Assembly: GCA_942490775.1 (NCBI GenBank)
Contig: CALNYL010000013.1
Location: 1 to 64,000 of the forward strand
DNA length: 64,000 nt
Direction: 5' to 3'
Source of the DNA: UBA6489 sp942490775
GTDB lineage: Bacteria > Patescibacteriota > Gracilibacteria > BD1-5 > UBA6164
The translations under genes were made by a program, and so were the position numbers. Position 1 is the stretch's first letter; each line of letters begins with the position of its first letter. The notes under the pieces are model-generated. The model was given only the letters and a program-made list of their open reading frames with translations. It did no database searches and was not told the DNA's origin. This document shows, piece after piece, positions 44,423 through 55,856 of this stretch.

Positions 44423-45797
44423 GTGTTAGCAAAAATAACAATAATAGGAAGACCAAATGTTTGAAAATCAAGCTTTTTTAATATGTTCGTATGACATAAA
44501 ATCGCAATAGTAGCAGACAAACCATGAACTACTAGAGATATAAGTGAATTTGAATATACCGATTCAGAAGCAGATTTAACCTATATCGTAGCAGATTCAG
44601 GAGGACTAGACTTTTGAAGTAAAGAAGATATTATTGCAGATGATATAATAGAAAGAACCAAAAAAGCAATAGACGAATCAGATTTACTAGTCTGGATTAT
44701 AGAATATGATAGATTTACTGATTTAGATGAACAAATTTTAAAAATTCTAAAAAAGAAAAACTATAAAAACTACATAGTAGTTGCAAATAAAGCAGATAAT
44801 GAAAATATGATTATGGAAGCTTACTGACTTGCTTGAAAATGAGAGCTAGATTTTTTTCCAGTATCTGTATCACACAACCTATGAATTCAAGACATAAGAA
44901 AATATATAGCAAAATACTTAAAAGGAAAATGATTAAACTATAAAATAGAAGAGTTAGATGAATCTGTTATAAAATTAGCAATTGTTTGAAGACCAAATGT
45001 TTGAAAATCCAGTATGATGAATGCTATTGTTTGAAAAGATAGGGTTATGGTTAAGGATATGCCTCATACTACTAGAGATAGTATAGATACAAAAATTTGT
45101 ATATGATGATAAGGACTTTATACTAATAGATACAGCAGGTATCAGAAGATTATCAAGAGTTTGAACAAAAAATATAGAAAACTGGTCAGTTATGAGAACT
45201 CAAAGGGCTTTAAAAAGGGCTGATATAATAACTGTAGTAATAGATTGATTTGAGTGAATAGTACAGCAAGATTTAAGTATAGTTTCAACGGTTTTAGAAG
45301 AAAAAAAGTGATTAATAATTGTAGTAAATAAATGGGATAAGGTTTTAGCAAAGCCTTGAGTAGATAAAGAAACTATGATGGCTAGGTATATAAACTATTT
45401 AAAAGAGAAAATAGAATTTCTACCTTGGGTTCCTGTTATTTTCACTTCTGCTTTAAATAAAAAGAGAACAGACGAAATAATTAAGATGGCTCTCCAAATA
45501 GATGGTGAAAGAAAAAAGAGAGTGAAAACTTGAATATTTAATGAATTTTTAGAGCAGGTTATATACAAACATCCGCCTACTTGAAATAAGAAGTCTCATA
45601 GTCCTAAAATATATTATGGTTCACAGGTCGATACGAATCCTCCTAAGTTTTTAATTTCGGTAAATAATCCAAATCACTTTCATTTTTCTTATAAAAGATA
45701 TTTGGAAAATAAGATAAGATCTAATTTTTGATTTAGCTGAACTCCTATTACTATAGAATATAAGGGGAGATGAAAATATAGTGATGTAAGAAAGTAG
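44423..45797 (+). CDS. der: Ribosome-assembly GTPase Der (EngA), one frameshift
   Basis: Tandem GTPase needed for 50S subunit maturation. Both G domains are present: GRPNVGKSSFFNMF and GRPNVGKSSMMNAI (P-loops with TGA glycine), DSGGLD and DTAGIRR, NKAD and NKWD, then the KH-like C-terminus ending KGRGKYSDVRK. No ATG fits; GTG 44423 (MLAKITIIG) matches the family start. In the second G domain the frame breaks after SIDTKI: an extra T in AAATTTGTATATG near 45098 leads to TAA at 45110, and the correct YDDKDFILIDTAG is in the next frame. Der is essential, so a base-call error is the likeliest cause. Confidence 0.92.
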
Positions 45798-45948
45798 AGA
45801 GAGAGTTATTTTTTGTAAAAGAATATTAGGTATATTATTAGAAAAAATAGGGGAGAGTACATTATTGCATATGCTGTAGCTTTTTTCATAGAGAAAATTT
45901 TATGAATATAAGATTTTTTTATTAAATCTGTATAGAGAATTTTAAATA

Positions 45949-45997
45949 TAATCCATCCTAAATTTTTTCCTTTCATACGAAAGGAAGGAAGCTACAT
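45949..45997 (-). repeat. Family B repeat overlapping the miaB 3' end
   Basis: Minus-strand reading starts TGTAGCTTCCTTCCTTTCGT and ends in a GGATGGATTATA tail. The miaB frame runs through it, so the repeat supplies the last residues and the stop codon. Confidence 0.75.
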
Positions 45998-47445
45998 TTT
46001 TCTATTTCTCATTTTATAACATACCTATCTAAACTTAAAAGTTTCACTTTTACTATATCTCATATTTTTATATTTTCTGGTCACTTGAAAAATATTTCTT
46101 TAAAGTTTCTAGTTCTACCAAAAAAGTTTGAGTCCTTTTTTCAATAAATTAAAACATCTTCTGTTTTATCAAGCATTAATTTATTTCTTTTTTTTATATT
46201 ATCAAGTAGTAAATCATTTAATATATGCCATCTTTCGGCTTTTATCTCATCACTAATATCGTCTGGATATAATTTAGATGCTATTGTTCATTTTCTTATT
46301 GAATATCTTGCATTGTATGCAAAGTCAAATTCACATTCTTTAAATGCTTTTATTGTATCTTCAAACATTTTTTCTGTTTCTCAGCTAAATCATACTATTA
46401 TATCTGTAGATACTGAAAATAGTGGATCTTTGTTTCTTAGATAAAAGACCATATCTTTAAAGTCTTTATATTTGTGTTTTCTATTCATTTTTTTTAGAAT
46501 TTCGTCGTTTCCAGATTGCAGGGCAAAGTGTAGGTAGTTACAGGTGCTTTTTAGGTCAAAGTGAGAGTCTAGTATGTCTTTTGTCATATCGTGGGGATTG
46601 CTTGAAGTGAATCTAAGCCTATTTAGTCATTTTATTTTATCTAGTTCATTTAGTAGTTCTCTGAAAGGTGATATTTCTTGGTTTTCTTCTTCTTTTAGTA
46701 AAAAAGGGGATATATGATTTCATCAGGTCATTAATGTATTTTTTCAATAACTATTTACATTTTGTCCTACTAATATTATTTCTTTGGCTCATGATTCTAC
46801 TGTTTCTGTTACTTCTTTTACTATTTCTGATATGTTTCTACTTTTTTCTTTTCATCTTGTATAAGGTACTATACAGTATGTACAGTAGTTATTACATCAT
46901 GTTTGGATTATTGTTGTTCAAATTGCTTTGTTTTCTCTTAACTGTTTTATTTTTAGGTAGTCATCAAATTTGTGGTCTTGTCATATGTGTTCTGAAAATA
47001 TATGACTTAGTATGAGTGATAGGTATTTTATTTCTTCTATTCTGAATACGAAGTCTATTTTATCGGTTCTTGGAAATAGTTTATCATCGTTGTTAAATAT
47101 TTGTTTTGAGTTTTCTAGGAGTTCTATTGTTTTTGCTCTGTTTCTTTTTGATTCTTTTTCTAGATATTTTTTATTTACTCAGGTTTTTTTTACCATACAT
47201 CATGTAATTCATATGATTGGTTTCTGAGTTTTAGTTTTTTTTGTGTTTTTAAATATTTTTTCTATATATCAGAAGACTCTGTCTTCTCATTTTTGTCTTA
47301 CACTACAGGTATTGAAAATAACAATATCTGCTTCTTCTGTTTCTTTGGCTTTTATAAGTCATGCTTGTAGCAATATCATGTTTAGTTTTTCTGAATCTGC
47401 AATGTTCATTTGGCATCCAAATGTTTGTATGAAGTATTTTTTCAT
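45958..47445 (-). CDS. miaB: tRNA methylthiotransferase MiaB
   Basis: Radical-SAM enzyme adding 2-methylthio to N6-isopentenyladenosine 37 in tRNA. 495 residues. N-terminal MTTase domain: FIQTFGCQMN with the first cluster Cys, then NTCSVRQKGEDRVFGYI. The radical-SAM cluster is TGCNNYCTYCIVPYTRG; ILVGQNVNSYG, FTSSNPHDMTKDILD and HFALQSGNDEILKKMNRKH follow, then a TRAM domain. The VPYTRG and GQNVNSYG forms fit MiaB better than RimO. The last residues (CSFLPFVGKEKI) come from a repeat element rather than from the family sequence. Confidence 0.95.
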
Positions 47446-47467
47446 TTATTTTTTAGAATTACTTTTT

Positions 47468-47845
47468 TTAAATAAAAAACTGTTCTTTACTACTAAATTC
47501 TAGAAAATTATCATCTGGGGCTATTTTGTTTAGTATTTCTTTTCAGCATTTTTGGCATTTATGTTTTATCATGTATCCTTTGTTTTTTTTGTGATCTATT
47601 CATATAGGAGACATTAGTGAAAAGCACTTAGAGTTTCGATCTCAGGGGAAATCCTCATCTAAATGTTTGGAATACAAACAATGTGGACAGTGATTTCTAG
47701 CTGAACCTGAGGGGTGTTTATCTATTTTTTTAGAACAGTTTTCACAAATGAAGCTGTCGTTTATCATTTTAAATCACATATTTTTTACTTTTCTATCATG
47801 TAAAAGATAACTCAACTGACTGATAAAATTATTCAAATTAACCAT
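47468..47845 (-). CDS. RNHCP-domain zinc-binding protein
   Basis: 125 residues. Two CxxC pairs and the naming motif are present: FICENCSKKI, SARNHCPHCLYSKHLDEDFP, then CFSLMSPIGID and HKCQKCGKE. RNHCP proteins are small zinc-ribbon proteins of unknown role. Its start overlaps the end of mraY, which suggests co-transcription, and it lies 22 bp upstream of miaB on the same strand. Confidence 0.9.
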
Positions 47846-48897
47846 AATCTAAAAACCACAGTTTCTTCACTCCATCAAATAGCCTCAAAGTGATGATGAA
47901 ATGGAGCTACACGAAATATTTTTTTTCAGTTTCTTAGTCTTTTACTACTTAGTTGTAAAATAACACTAAGGGATTCACATATAAAAATTGCTCAAATTAT
48001 TATTAAAACATTTATAGTATTAGTTAGTAGAGCTATTAGTCATAGATTTGCTCATAGAGCTAGGCTTCAGACATCTCACATATATATTTTTGCAGGTTTT
48101 ACATTAAACCATAAGAATGCGACTAGAGCTCAAACTATACTTACACATAGTGTTGATAATAAAAATAATCATTGATCATATGTTATATAAGCATAAACTC
48201 AATAACAAAATAGTAGTAATCATCAAGCTAATCAATCTAGTCAGTCGGTTAGGTTTACACTGTTGGAGGTTGCTATTATCATAAACATAAATATTGGGAT
48301 AAACCATAGTCATACTCAGAATTCTGCTCACTCTAAAAAGAAGATATCTATTACTCTATCTCACCATCATAGGTCATAATAGAACCAGAAACCTGCTAAT
48401 AATGAAAAGATGATTAGCCATATCATTTTAAATCTAGCAGATAGTCCTTTAGTTCTTCATATTCACTTAATATTCATAAAGTCATCTACGGCTCATAGGA
48501 AACCAACAGTGAATAATATAAATAGTACTAGAACGGTTTCATTTTTGTTAAATAGTGAGTTGTTTATAAATCAGAACTTTTGTAGAAATATGCTTATGAG
48601 TACCATAAAAAATACTGTTCATATTATTACTAATCCTCACATTGTTGGAGTTCATGATTTTTTATTATGTAGTTTTGAGAATATGGTTGCTTTTCATATA
48701 GAAGCTTCATCTCTGATTTTTTTTCATAGTTTTAAGTCTATAAGAACCTCTATAAAGGCAGGAGTTAATATAAAACCTACAAGAAATGTTAGTAGTCAAA
48801 ACGAGAATATTGAGATTAGATGTTCGTTCAAAATAAGAAAATGGTTAAGAATTATGAGGGGGAATATTATGATTATATTTTCATTATATCATAATAT
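47785..48897 (-). CDS. mraY: Phospho-N-acetylmuramoyl-pentapeptide transferase
   Basis: Membrane enzyme forming lipid I, the first membrane step of peptidoglycan synthesis. Landmarks in order: KKSGTPTMGGLVII, FLGAVDDFMNI, NSVNLTDGLDGLAGG, KIYMGDVGSLALGANLG and APFHHHFEAIGWSEETVV, with most glycines written TGA. The frame is open from 48897 and has no ATG before GTPTMGG; the first helix (IIFPLIILNHFLI) suggests translation starts near 48875 at ATA or ATT, with TTG 48831 a weaker choice. An indel hiding the ATG is also possible. It implies a peptidoglycan wall. Confidence 0.93.
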
Positions 48898-49048
48898 TTA
48901 ATTATTTAAAATTATTTTTTTCTTTATTCTTGTAAAGCTCTATTTTAAATATAAATTTGCATGTCAAATATAAATTTGTAAAAGCTAAAATATTTATATA
49001 ATATAAATTAGGCATAATCTAACTTATTTTCTAATAAAATCAAAAAAA

Positions 49049-49291
49049 ATGAAAAACACAAGCAAAAACATATGAAAATCCCTAGCCTTTATTCAATCTA
49101 AAATAGATGATATATTCAACTTCGGTTTTAAAAAAATATCAGAAATAGGAGATAAACAATTATCAAAAGACACACATAAAGTTAAAGAAATAACACACAA
49201 AATGCTATGATTTATCTGAAACATATGAAAAAGCTACTACAGTAGCTACAACAAAATAAAAGAAGAAAAATCAAAAAACTCTGAAAAATAA
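49049..49291 (+). CDS. Unknown 80-residue protein
   Basis: Basic, amphipathic: AFIQSKIDDIFNFGFKKISE, then THKVKEITHKMLGFIGNIGK. No signal peptide or recognised domain. It precedes the AAA+ ATPase gene by about 120 bp and could share its transcription. Confidence 0.6.
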
Positions 49292-49329
49292 TTTTATATT
49301 TTATCATCTTTATGATACTATAATACAAA

Positions 49330-49382
49330 TCCGTAGCCTCTTCCCCTTATGTAAGGGGAAGAATTTAAGTTAGGGTTATTGA
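49330..49382 (+). repeat. Palindromic repeat, family B
   Basis: CGTAGCCTCTTCCCCTTATG followed by TAAGGGGAAGAATTTAAGTT, between the 80-residue ORF and the AAA+ gene. Confidence 0.75.
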
Positions 49383-49409
49383 ATATTTACAAACTAAAAT
49401 TATATCTAT

Positions 49410-50699
49410 ATGACAAACAAAACCTGATTCAATGCATTTTTTAATGCCGTAACATCGTCACCAGAATTTAAAGCAGTAGTAGAAAACGACTACAAAGAAG
49501 ACATGGAAAATGCCATCAAAAAAATGGAAAAAACAATAGAAAAAGCAAGTAAATTACCACAAAAGCTACAAGAAACCTTCGCCACAAAAGAAGCCATAGA
49601 AACCTGAGAATCACTAACTGTAAACTACTACGATGATGATTTTTATAAAGACTTAAAAAAACAAGAAAAAACTAAAGAAAAATGAGAAAATGAAGTAAAT
49701 CTAGATATAAAATACCCAGAAAAGAAAAATCCAGACACATTCGGATTTTTTTGAGTAGCAGGAATGCAAGAACTAAAACAAGACCTTCAAGACAACTTCA
49801 TAGCACCCTTGAAATTTAAATTTATGGTCGAAAAAATAAAAACAGAAATAGACCAAGAAAAATCAAAAACAAAAAAAGCAAAAAAACAACAAATGCAGAA
49901 AAAAATCTATGAAGTCTATAAAAAATTCAAAGTCTGAATTCCAACCTGAATGCTATTCTACTGACCGCCATGAACCTGAAAAACATTCATCACAAAAAAA
50001 CTAGCCGAAGAACTATGAGCAGGACTAATTAAAAAATCAGTCTGAGAATTTGGATCAGAATACCACCACAAAACAAGCAAAAACATAAAAGAATTTTTTA
50101 CCAAAGCCAAAACAGCAAGCGAATCTTGACCAATTATTTTATTTCTAGACGAAATAGACTCACTACTCTCAAAAAGAACAAACAATATAGATGCAAATAA
50201 AGCAGAGGAAGTTTCACAATTTCTCCAAGAATTTAATGCTCTAAACGAAGCCCCAAACCTGATAGTAATAGCCGCAACCAACAGACCAGACCATTTAGAC
50301 TCAGCCATCCTAAGATCATGAAGACTAGATAAAAAAATATATATATGACCACCCGATGCAAAAGCAAGAGAAGAACTATTTAAAATACACATAGAAACAG
50401 AAAAAAGACCCCACAAAAAACTTAACTACAAACTCCTATCTGAACTCACAGAAGATTATGTATCATCAGACATAGAAGCAATATGTGATGAAGCCTCAAG
50501 AGCAGCCAGTAAAAACATACTCTCTATTGCTCACTCTCTCTGAGATGACTCAGATTATTCTAGTATAGAAGCTAGTTTAGACGACCATTATATAACCATG
50601 GAACTACTAAAAAATACCATAAGGAAAATGCCCTCATCTTTAAAAATGGTTGATATGACTGTGTTTGAAGAGTGGGAGGAAAAAAACAGTAATCTATAG
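49410..50699 (+). CDS. AAA+ ATPase (Cdc48/FtsH-like ATPase domain)
   Basis: 429 residues. Residues 1-~170 are a charged helical N-terminal region. The AAA module has Walker A GPPGTGKT at 185-192 (glycines as TGA), Walker B IILFLDEID, sensor IVIAATNRPDHLDSAILRSG with the arginine finger region, and an AAA lid (DYVSSDIEAICDEASRAAS). The second region of homology is like Cdc48, Vps4 and FtsH. There is no protease domain or transmembrane segment, so it probably remodels or unfolds protein partners that are not identified. Confidence 0.9.
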
Positions 50700-50798
50700 A
50701 TAAATAAAATACATTTTATAAAAATATCTTTTTTTCTTACATTACTCTTACAATAAAAAACTATAATATATTTACTTATTATTTAACAATAAATCATT

Positions 50799-52223
50799 AT
50801 GAAAAAATTAGTCTTATTTTTGATAATTGCTTTCTTATTCTCAATTAATAGTATATTTGCATCATATGGTCCTTTACCTGCTAGTAAATATGGTATCAGT
50901 GAAGAAAAAGAAATAAAAATAAATAAAACTTTGAATAAAATTAGTGTAAAAATAATAGCAAATTGATGAAAAGAATGATATTTATATAAGAATCTTGATG
51001 CAAAAATTGATGAGTTAATTTCATCATCAACAGATGAAAAAAAGACTAATATACTAAAATATATTGATGACTATTTAGATAAATCTGTTGAAATAGAGTG
51101 AATAATAAAAGTCTGAGAAAATAAAGATTATGATAAAATCTTAGAATGATTTATAGAAAATATGATGAGTAATCCTTTTTCTTTTGGTGCTATTGATAGA
51201 AAAAAAGATGATGTAAACTTAATAAATGAGAATAAAGAAGTTTTTATTGATTTATTCAAACAAAACAAATTACCGATTTTCTACAAGTTTGAAGTCTGAG
51301 GGAACGAAGTTTTTATAACATCAGTATATAAAAACTATTTAAAAATGGATTGGGCAAAAGATGTACCAATAACTTGCAATGTATTAGGAGAAGTTAATAC
51401 TCATAATCTATGTTTAGCTATTGTAAAAGATGGAGACTCATATTATATTAATGCGAGTGATTTAGGTTATTTAGAGTGAGATAATTCCGACTTTAAAGTA
51501 GTAGATAATACGTATGTGTTATCTATTAACTGATATTGAGATAGCTGTGTAGCTTGATGAAATTCTAAATTATTAGATAATAAATTGAATCTAGTATCTG
51601 TGATTAGTTGGGGAATATCAGCATGCGATATGAATATTGATGAATATACGATAGATTGAGTAACATTTTGATTTTATTCTAAGTTAGACCAGTCAACAAA
51701 TCAGAAATATCCAGTTTCTTATAAAATATATGAATTAGAACTTGAAGAAAATAATACATACAAGAGAAATGTTAAAGAATATAAATTAACATTAGATACT
51801 ACTTTTGGTTTTAATATAGAAGATAATTTAGTTTATTATAATGACACATGAAAAATAAAATTCACAATTTGAGATAAAAAATATGAATACGATATCTCAG
51901 AATTAAAAAATAAAGACAGTAAATTCTCAGAAGATTGATGGGATACACTAATGTCACTCTCTAAAAACTGAGAAATTTATTATTTAGAATGAGACTTAAT
52001 GTGAAAGAAGATAAAATCAGTGGAGGTATTATCTTGTGATAATAATTGAGATACCTATGAAGATAGTTATTATAAATCAAAAAAGTTTATGCCCTGAGAT
52101 AATGAATATCAATATAATATTTATGAGAACTATTGAAATCTTTGTAAAATACCATATTTCCTAAAATTAACAGATATGGATTGAAAAGTAACAAAACAAG
52201 AATTTAGTTTAAATATTGATTAA
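50799..52223 (+). CDS. Secreted protein of unknown function
   Basis: 474 residues with signal peptide MKKLVLFLIIAFLFSINSIF and cleavage near ASYG. Helical N-terminal part (KIDELISSSTDEKKTNILKY) recalls the helical modules of the secreted proteins near 20-24 kb; then a beta-rich region with paired cysteines (PITCNVLGEVNTHNLC, GDSCVAGG). Preceded by an AT-rich gap with no clear promoter. Function unknown. Confidence 0.75.
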
Positions 52224-52309
52224 TAAAAAATAATGCAATAAACATTTTTCAGTAGAGACAAAAAAATCTTTTGTCTTAAAAAAAAAACATAAATAAAAAC
52301 AAAAAAACC

Positions 52310-52783
52310 ATGTGAAAAATAATAAAACAAAAACAAATTAACCCAATTCCAGAAAGTATAAAAATACACACTAAAAATAGATGATTCTTCTTATACAAAT
52401 GGCTAACAATTGAAAACCTTAAATTATCTATATGAAATGATATAAAAATATCCACAGAAATTTTTATATTATCTTTCCCTGTTTTATTTTTCATATCACT
52501 ATATATCTCTTTTCCTAATAATATTAAATCTTTTTCTATAAATAAAACATATGTAGTACTATGATTTGTTATATTAATATTTTCAATAATATTCCTTCTC
52601 GCACTAATTCTAATCTCACTTAAAACTACTAAGAAATTTATTATACTAAACTCTTACCTAATAATAACTGATAAATTTTTTTTTATCTGATGAAAAAATA
52701 CTAAAACTATCCTTAGAATCTGTATATTGTATTTTTTGTACTTGTTTCAGATTTTATTTTTATCTTGAAATAGAAAAAATTAA
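52310..52783 (+). CDS. Two-span membrane protein opening with MGKIIK, possible 3' frameshift
   Basis: 157 residues in the open frame, with helices near FILSFPVLFFISLYI and VVLGFVILIFSIIFLLALIL followed by LNSYLIITDKFFFI. After that run of Ts the other frame (LSDEKILKLSLESVYCIF) looks more protein-like and continues to about 52811, so one T may be mis-called. The start MGKIIK is shared with two paralogues near 57.5 and 58.9 kb, though the rest differs. Confidence 0.6.
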
Positions 52784-52794
52784 ATTTTACTTTG

Positions 52795-53274
52795 TTAAGA
52801 TTTATTAAATTTTAGGTCTAATTTGGTTCAATACTTCATTTTTGCAAGAAATATTTTAGAATATATTTTAGGGTATTTTTTCTGAAATATCTTATATTCT
52901 TCATGGGTACTATTACCAATAGTATAATTGATAATAAACTTTAATATATCCTTATTTATAAGTAAATTTCCAAAAATTTCTCTAATAATACTCTCAATAA
53001 CTGTATTGTTATCTTCACTTAATTTATCACCTCATAACCCTCCAATAATCTCTCATATTTCCTGAATATCAATAAAATTACCATTTTCTACAATAATAGA
53101 AAGTAAGTCCTTCTGTATATCTGTCCATTTATCAAAACCTTTTATAGAACCTGTTTGCACATTTTAAGCTAACCTCCTAATAATAAGTCTAATAGAACAT
53201 AATCTAATTTTAGCCTCAGAGGTAGAAAGTTTTCATTCAAGTTTTTCCATAAAACCCAATTGGAATCCAAGCAT
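52795..53274 (-). pseudogene. Unknown gene with an in-frame TAA
   Basis: One frame from ATG 53274 (MLGFQLGFMEKLEGKLSTSE) to TAA 52795 is interrupted only by TAA at 53166. The second part reads KGFDKWTDIQKDLLSIIVEN and continues with helical sequence. GTG 53160 could start a 121-residue protein. No family recognised; part of a decayed region. Confidence 0.5.
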
Positions 53275-53976
53275 TTGTTTTTTTTACAATCCATTTTTTT
53301 TTCATTAATCAATTCTTTATGAGGTTTTTTTTTAGATTTTTCTTTCATATAGGTCAGGTTTTTTTTTGTGTCTTTTTTATCTTATAAAGGAGTTAGAATA
53401 TTTTTAGTCTATTGTTTTTATTTTTTTTTTTAGAATATATCTTTATGGTATCAATTTTCTGATAATATTGTTATCACAATTCATTCTTCATAGATAGTAT
53501 TCCTTGTTCTCTCGTATTATTTGATTAATAAACTATAATCAGAAATATCTTTTGTACATTTATAAAATATGAATTTCCAAAAATATCTATTAATAATGTC
53601 TCTTTATTTAATTTGTACTTTATTGGATTTTTGTTTTTCTGCTGTATTGTTTTTTTCACTGTAATTTATCACCTCATAATAGTAAGCTAGTAATTTCTCT
53701 TTTTTCCTTATTTTCTCTCTAATTTTTCCAATTTCAATAGTAATACATAATAAATTCTTCTTATTTTTCCATTTATCAACTGAGAATAAACTGTTTGCCA
53801 TTTGGGAAAGTCTTTGGCAAATCTGCCATTTTAATCAATTTTTCAATTGTTAATTTATTCCATTTAACATTTCTTTTTTGTTAATACTTTTTTCTGCTGT
53901 TCATAGTTTGTTTTTTTATTAGTTCATACTGCTTGTCTGTTAATTATTATTATAATATATTTTTTTTTATATAAAA
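53275..53976 (-). other. Non-coding decayed region, possible IS5-type remnant
   Basis: No intact gene. Minus-strand fragments such as GRFAKDFPKWQTVYSQ resemble the LP..FPKWQTVY segment of IS5-family transposases, but stops occur every few codons and no terminal repeats were found. T-rich runs dominate the rest. Confidence 0.35.
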
Positions 53977-55788
53977 TTATTTCTTATTTTTAAATTTTTT
54001 ACGAAAAGTGCAACCTGGTTCTATATTTGAAATCTCTACTAATTCATCATATCTCATAATATCTATTAGAGTTATTTCACCTTGTCATCATAGTGCATAA
54101 TTGAATTTTGGTAAAAAGTATTCAAATCCTTTATCTGCAATCTCTTTAAACTTTTCTGAATCAATTATTTTGATAAGTTTATCCCAATCCATTCACCTCA
54201 TACCTACTAGGATACTTAGATATTTTTTTTCATTAGGCGAAAGTTTTTTTTGTATTATAAGTAATACTTGTTCCCATGTTGAAATTACTTGCTGTCAAAA
54301 TTCTACTTTTAGACAACTGATACAAGATAATTCTTTTTCTGTTAGGTTCAGAAAATCTTTTGATGATATTATTTCTATAAATTCTCCTACCTCTATTCAT
54401 ATTAAATTTTTTAATTCAAATAATGCTGATGCTTGTTCGTTACTTAATCAAGCAATATTTTTAATAATTTCCTTTACCTGCTCTAGATTTATTGGTTCTT
54501 CTCATCTATTAGCAAAGTTGAATAATCAAATAGATTCATAATATAATGGTCCCGAACATAAAACTGAGAATTTTTTAAAATCTTCAGTTTTAACTAGCTC
54601 AAAAGCTTGTTCTGCAGTTATTGTTTTTAGTACTGAACCTAGGTTTGAAATCCGCTCTTTTTCAGAATCCTCTAGGTCATCATTACTTACAATATCCTTT
54701 ATTTTGTCCCATTGTTTTATTCATAGCGAACTCATTAATTTATAAACTAGGAAGGTTTTTTTATCTTCATCAATGTATTTGAAATCATCATCTTCTACAA
54801 GAAATCTATACAACTCCTCTATTTTATTATCCCAATTAAAATTTTTAATCCAATAATTTACTGATTTCCTTTCTATTTCATCTAAATCTACTATTTTTTC
54901 AAAAATATCAAAATTCATTCATTTTATTGATAATAAAGATTTAACTATATTGTAACCATCTACAGAAACTAGAGACTTATTTTTTAATTTTCAAAATATT
55001 GTCATTATATTTTCTGGCTTAATCCATTCTACACTTCAAAGTATTCAAATTATTTTTGGTCAATATTCTCAAAAGTTTGATATATCATTATCAATAATTA
55101 TGTCATTTATTTTTTTAACTCTTCATAAGCTAATTATTTCATCTACACCTGGGATAAAATCATCTAGTTCTCTAAATGGTTCTATTAATTCACCATCTTT
55201 ATATAAATCAGGATATAATTTTACTTTATCTTTTACTTTATAAGTCCTCATTAATCATTCTACATTTTCTTCACTATACAAATTCATTAATTCTTCAATA
55301 CTACTTACCTTTGTACTTAATGCTAATTTTCATAGTAAAACTAATTTTAAGCTTTCCAATTTTCAGAAATCATCAGTTTTTATAAACTCTTTTATATCAT
55401 CCATAGAGATATTAGATTCTAGTAGATGTCGAATGAACTCTACTTTTAATGGTCCAGAATTTTCTTGATATAATTCTATTATAGTTTCAACCATTTCTCT
55501 ATCTAGTTTTCCTATATTGTTATAAATAATAACCTGTAGTTCTTTATTAAGTCATATAAGTTCATCTAGTATTTTGTTTCAAAATTTGGCACATATTTCT
55601 TCCAATATATTTTTATCATAACTGTTTAAAGAAAAACCTTTATGGCTTAATAGTATATTAAATTCTTTATCTAGTTTTTCGTTACTATCAACCGAAAAAT
55701 AATACTCAAAAAACACTAAAAACCAAATCAAAAAATAATCCCAAAATATGGGATTATTTTTTAGTTTAAAATAGAGGAAAAAAGGCAA
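53977..55788 (-). CDS. Large unknown, mostly helical protein
   Basis: 603 residues in one frame with TGA as glycine. The body consists of irregular ~25-residue helical segments (REMVETIIELYQENSGPLKV, FREL DDFIPGVDEIISLG, NLGSVLKTITAEQAFELVKT), reminiscent of alpha-solenoid proteins but without a recognised repeat. The first ~35 residues (FFLYFKLKNNPIFWDYFLIW) come from a strong hairpin and may not be translated; an internal GTG or TTG near 55700 is an alternative start. No function assigned. Confidence 0.7.
55731..55762 (+). terminator. Strong hairpin at the edge of the decayed IS region
   Basis: AAAAATAATCCC and GGGATTATTTTT pair perfectly around a 7-nt loop, with a T-tract. It lies over the proposed start of the large minus-strand gene. 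Confidence 0.6.
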
Positions 55789-55856
55789 AAAAAGTTGATT
55801 TGAGTATAAAAAAGTATAATTATTAGCTTAATAAAGGTAAAAGTTAACTAAGAAAT

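Noticed and set aside
48410..48901. 163-residue plus-strand ORF
   Set aside because: It is antisense to mraY, whose motifs are diagnostic, and has no recognisable domain.
49958..50416. 152-residue minus-strand ORF
   Set aside because: Antisense to the AAA+ ATPase core; long only because the sense strand is rich in TGA glycine codons rather than minus-strand stops.
54101..54541. 146-residue plus-strand ORF
   Set aside because: Lies antisense to the continuous 603-residue frame at 53977-55788, which has better protein character.
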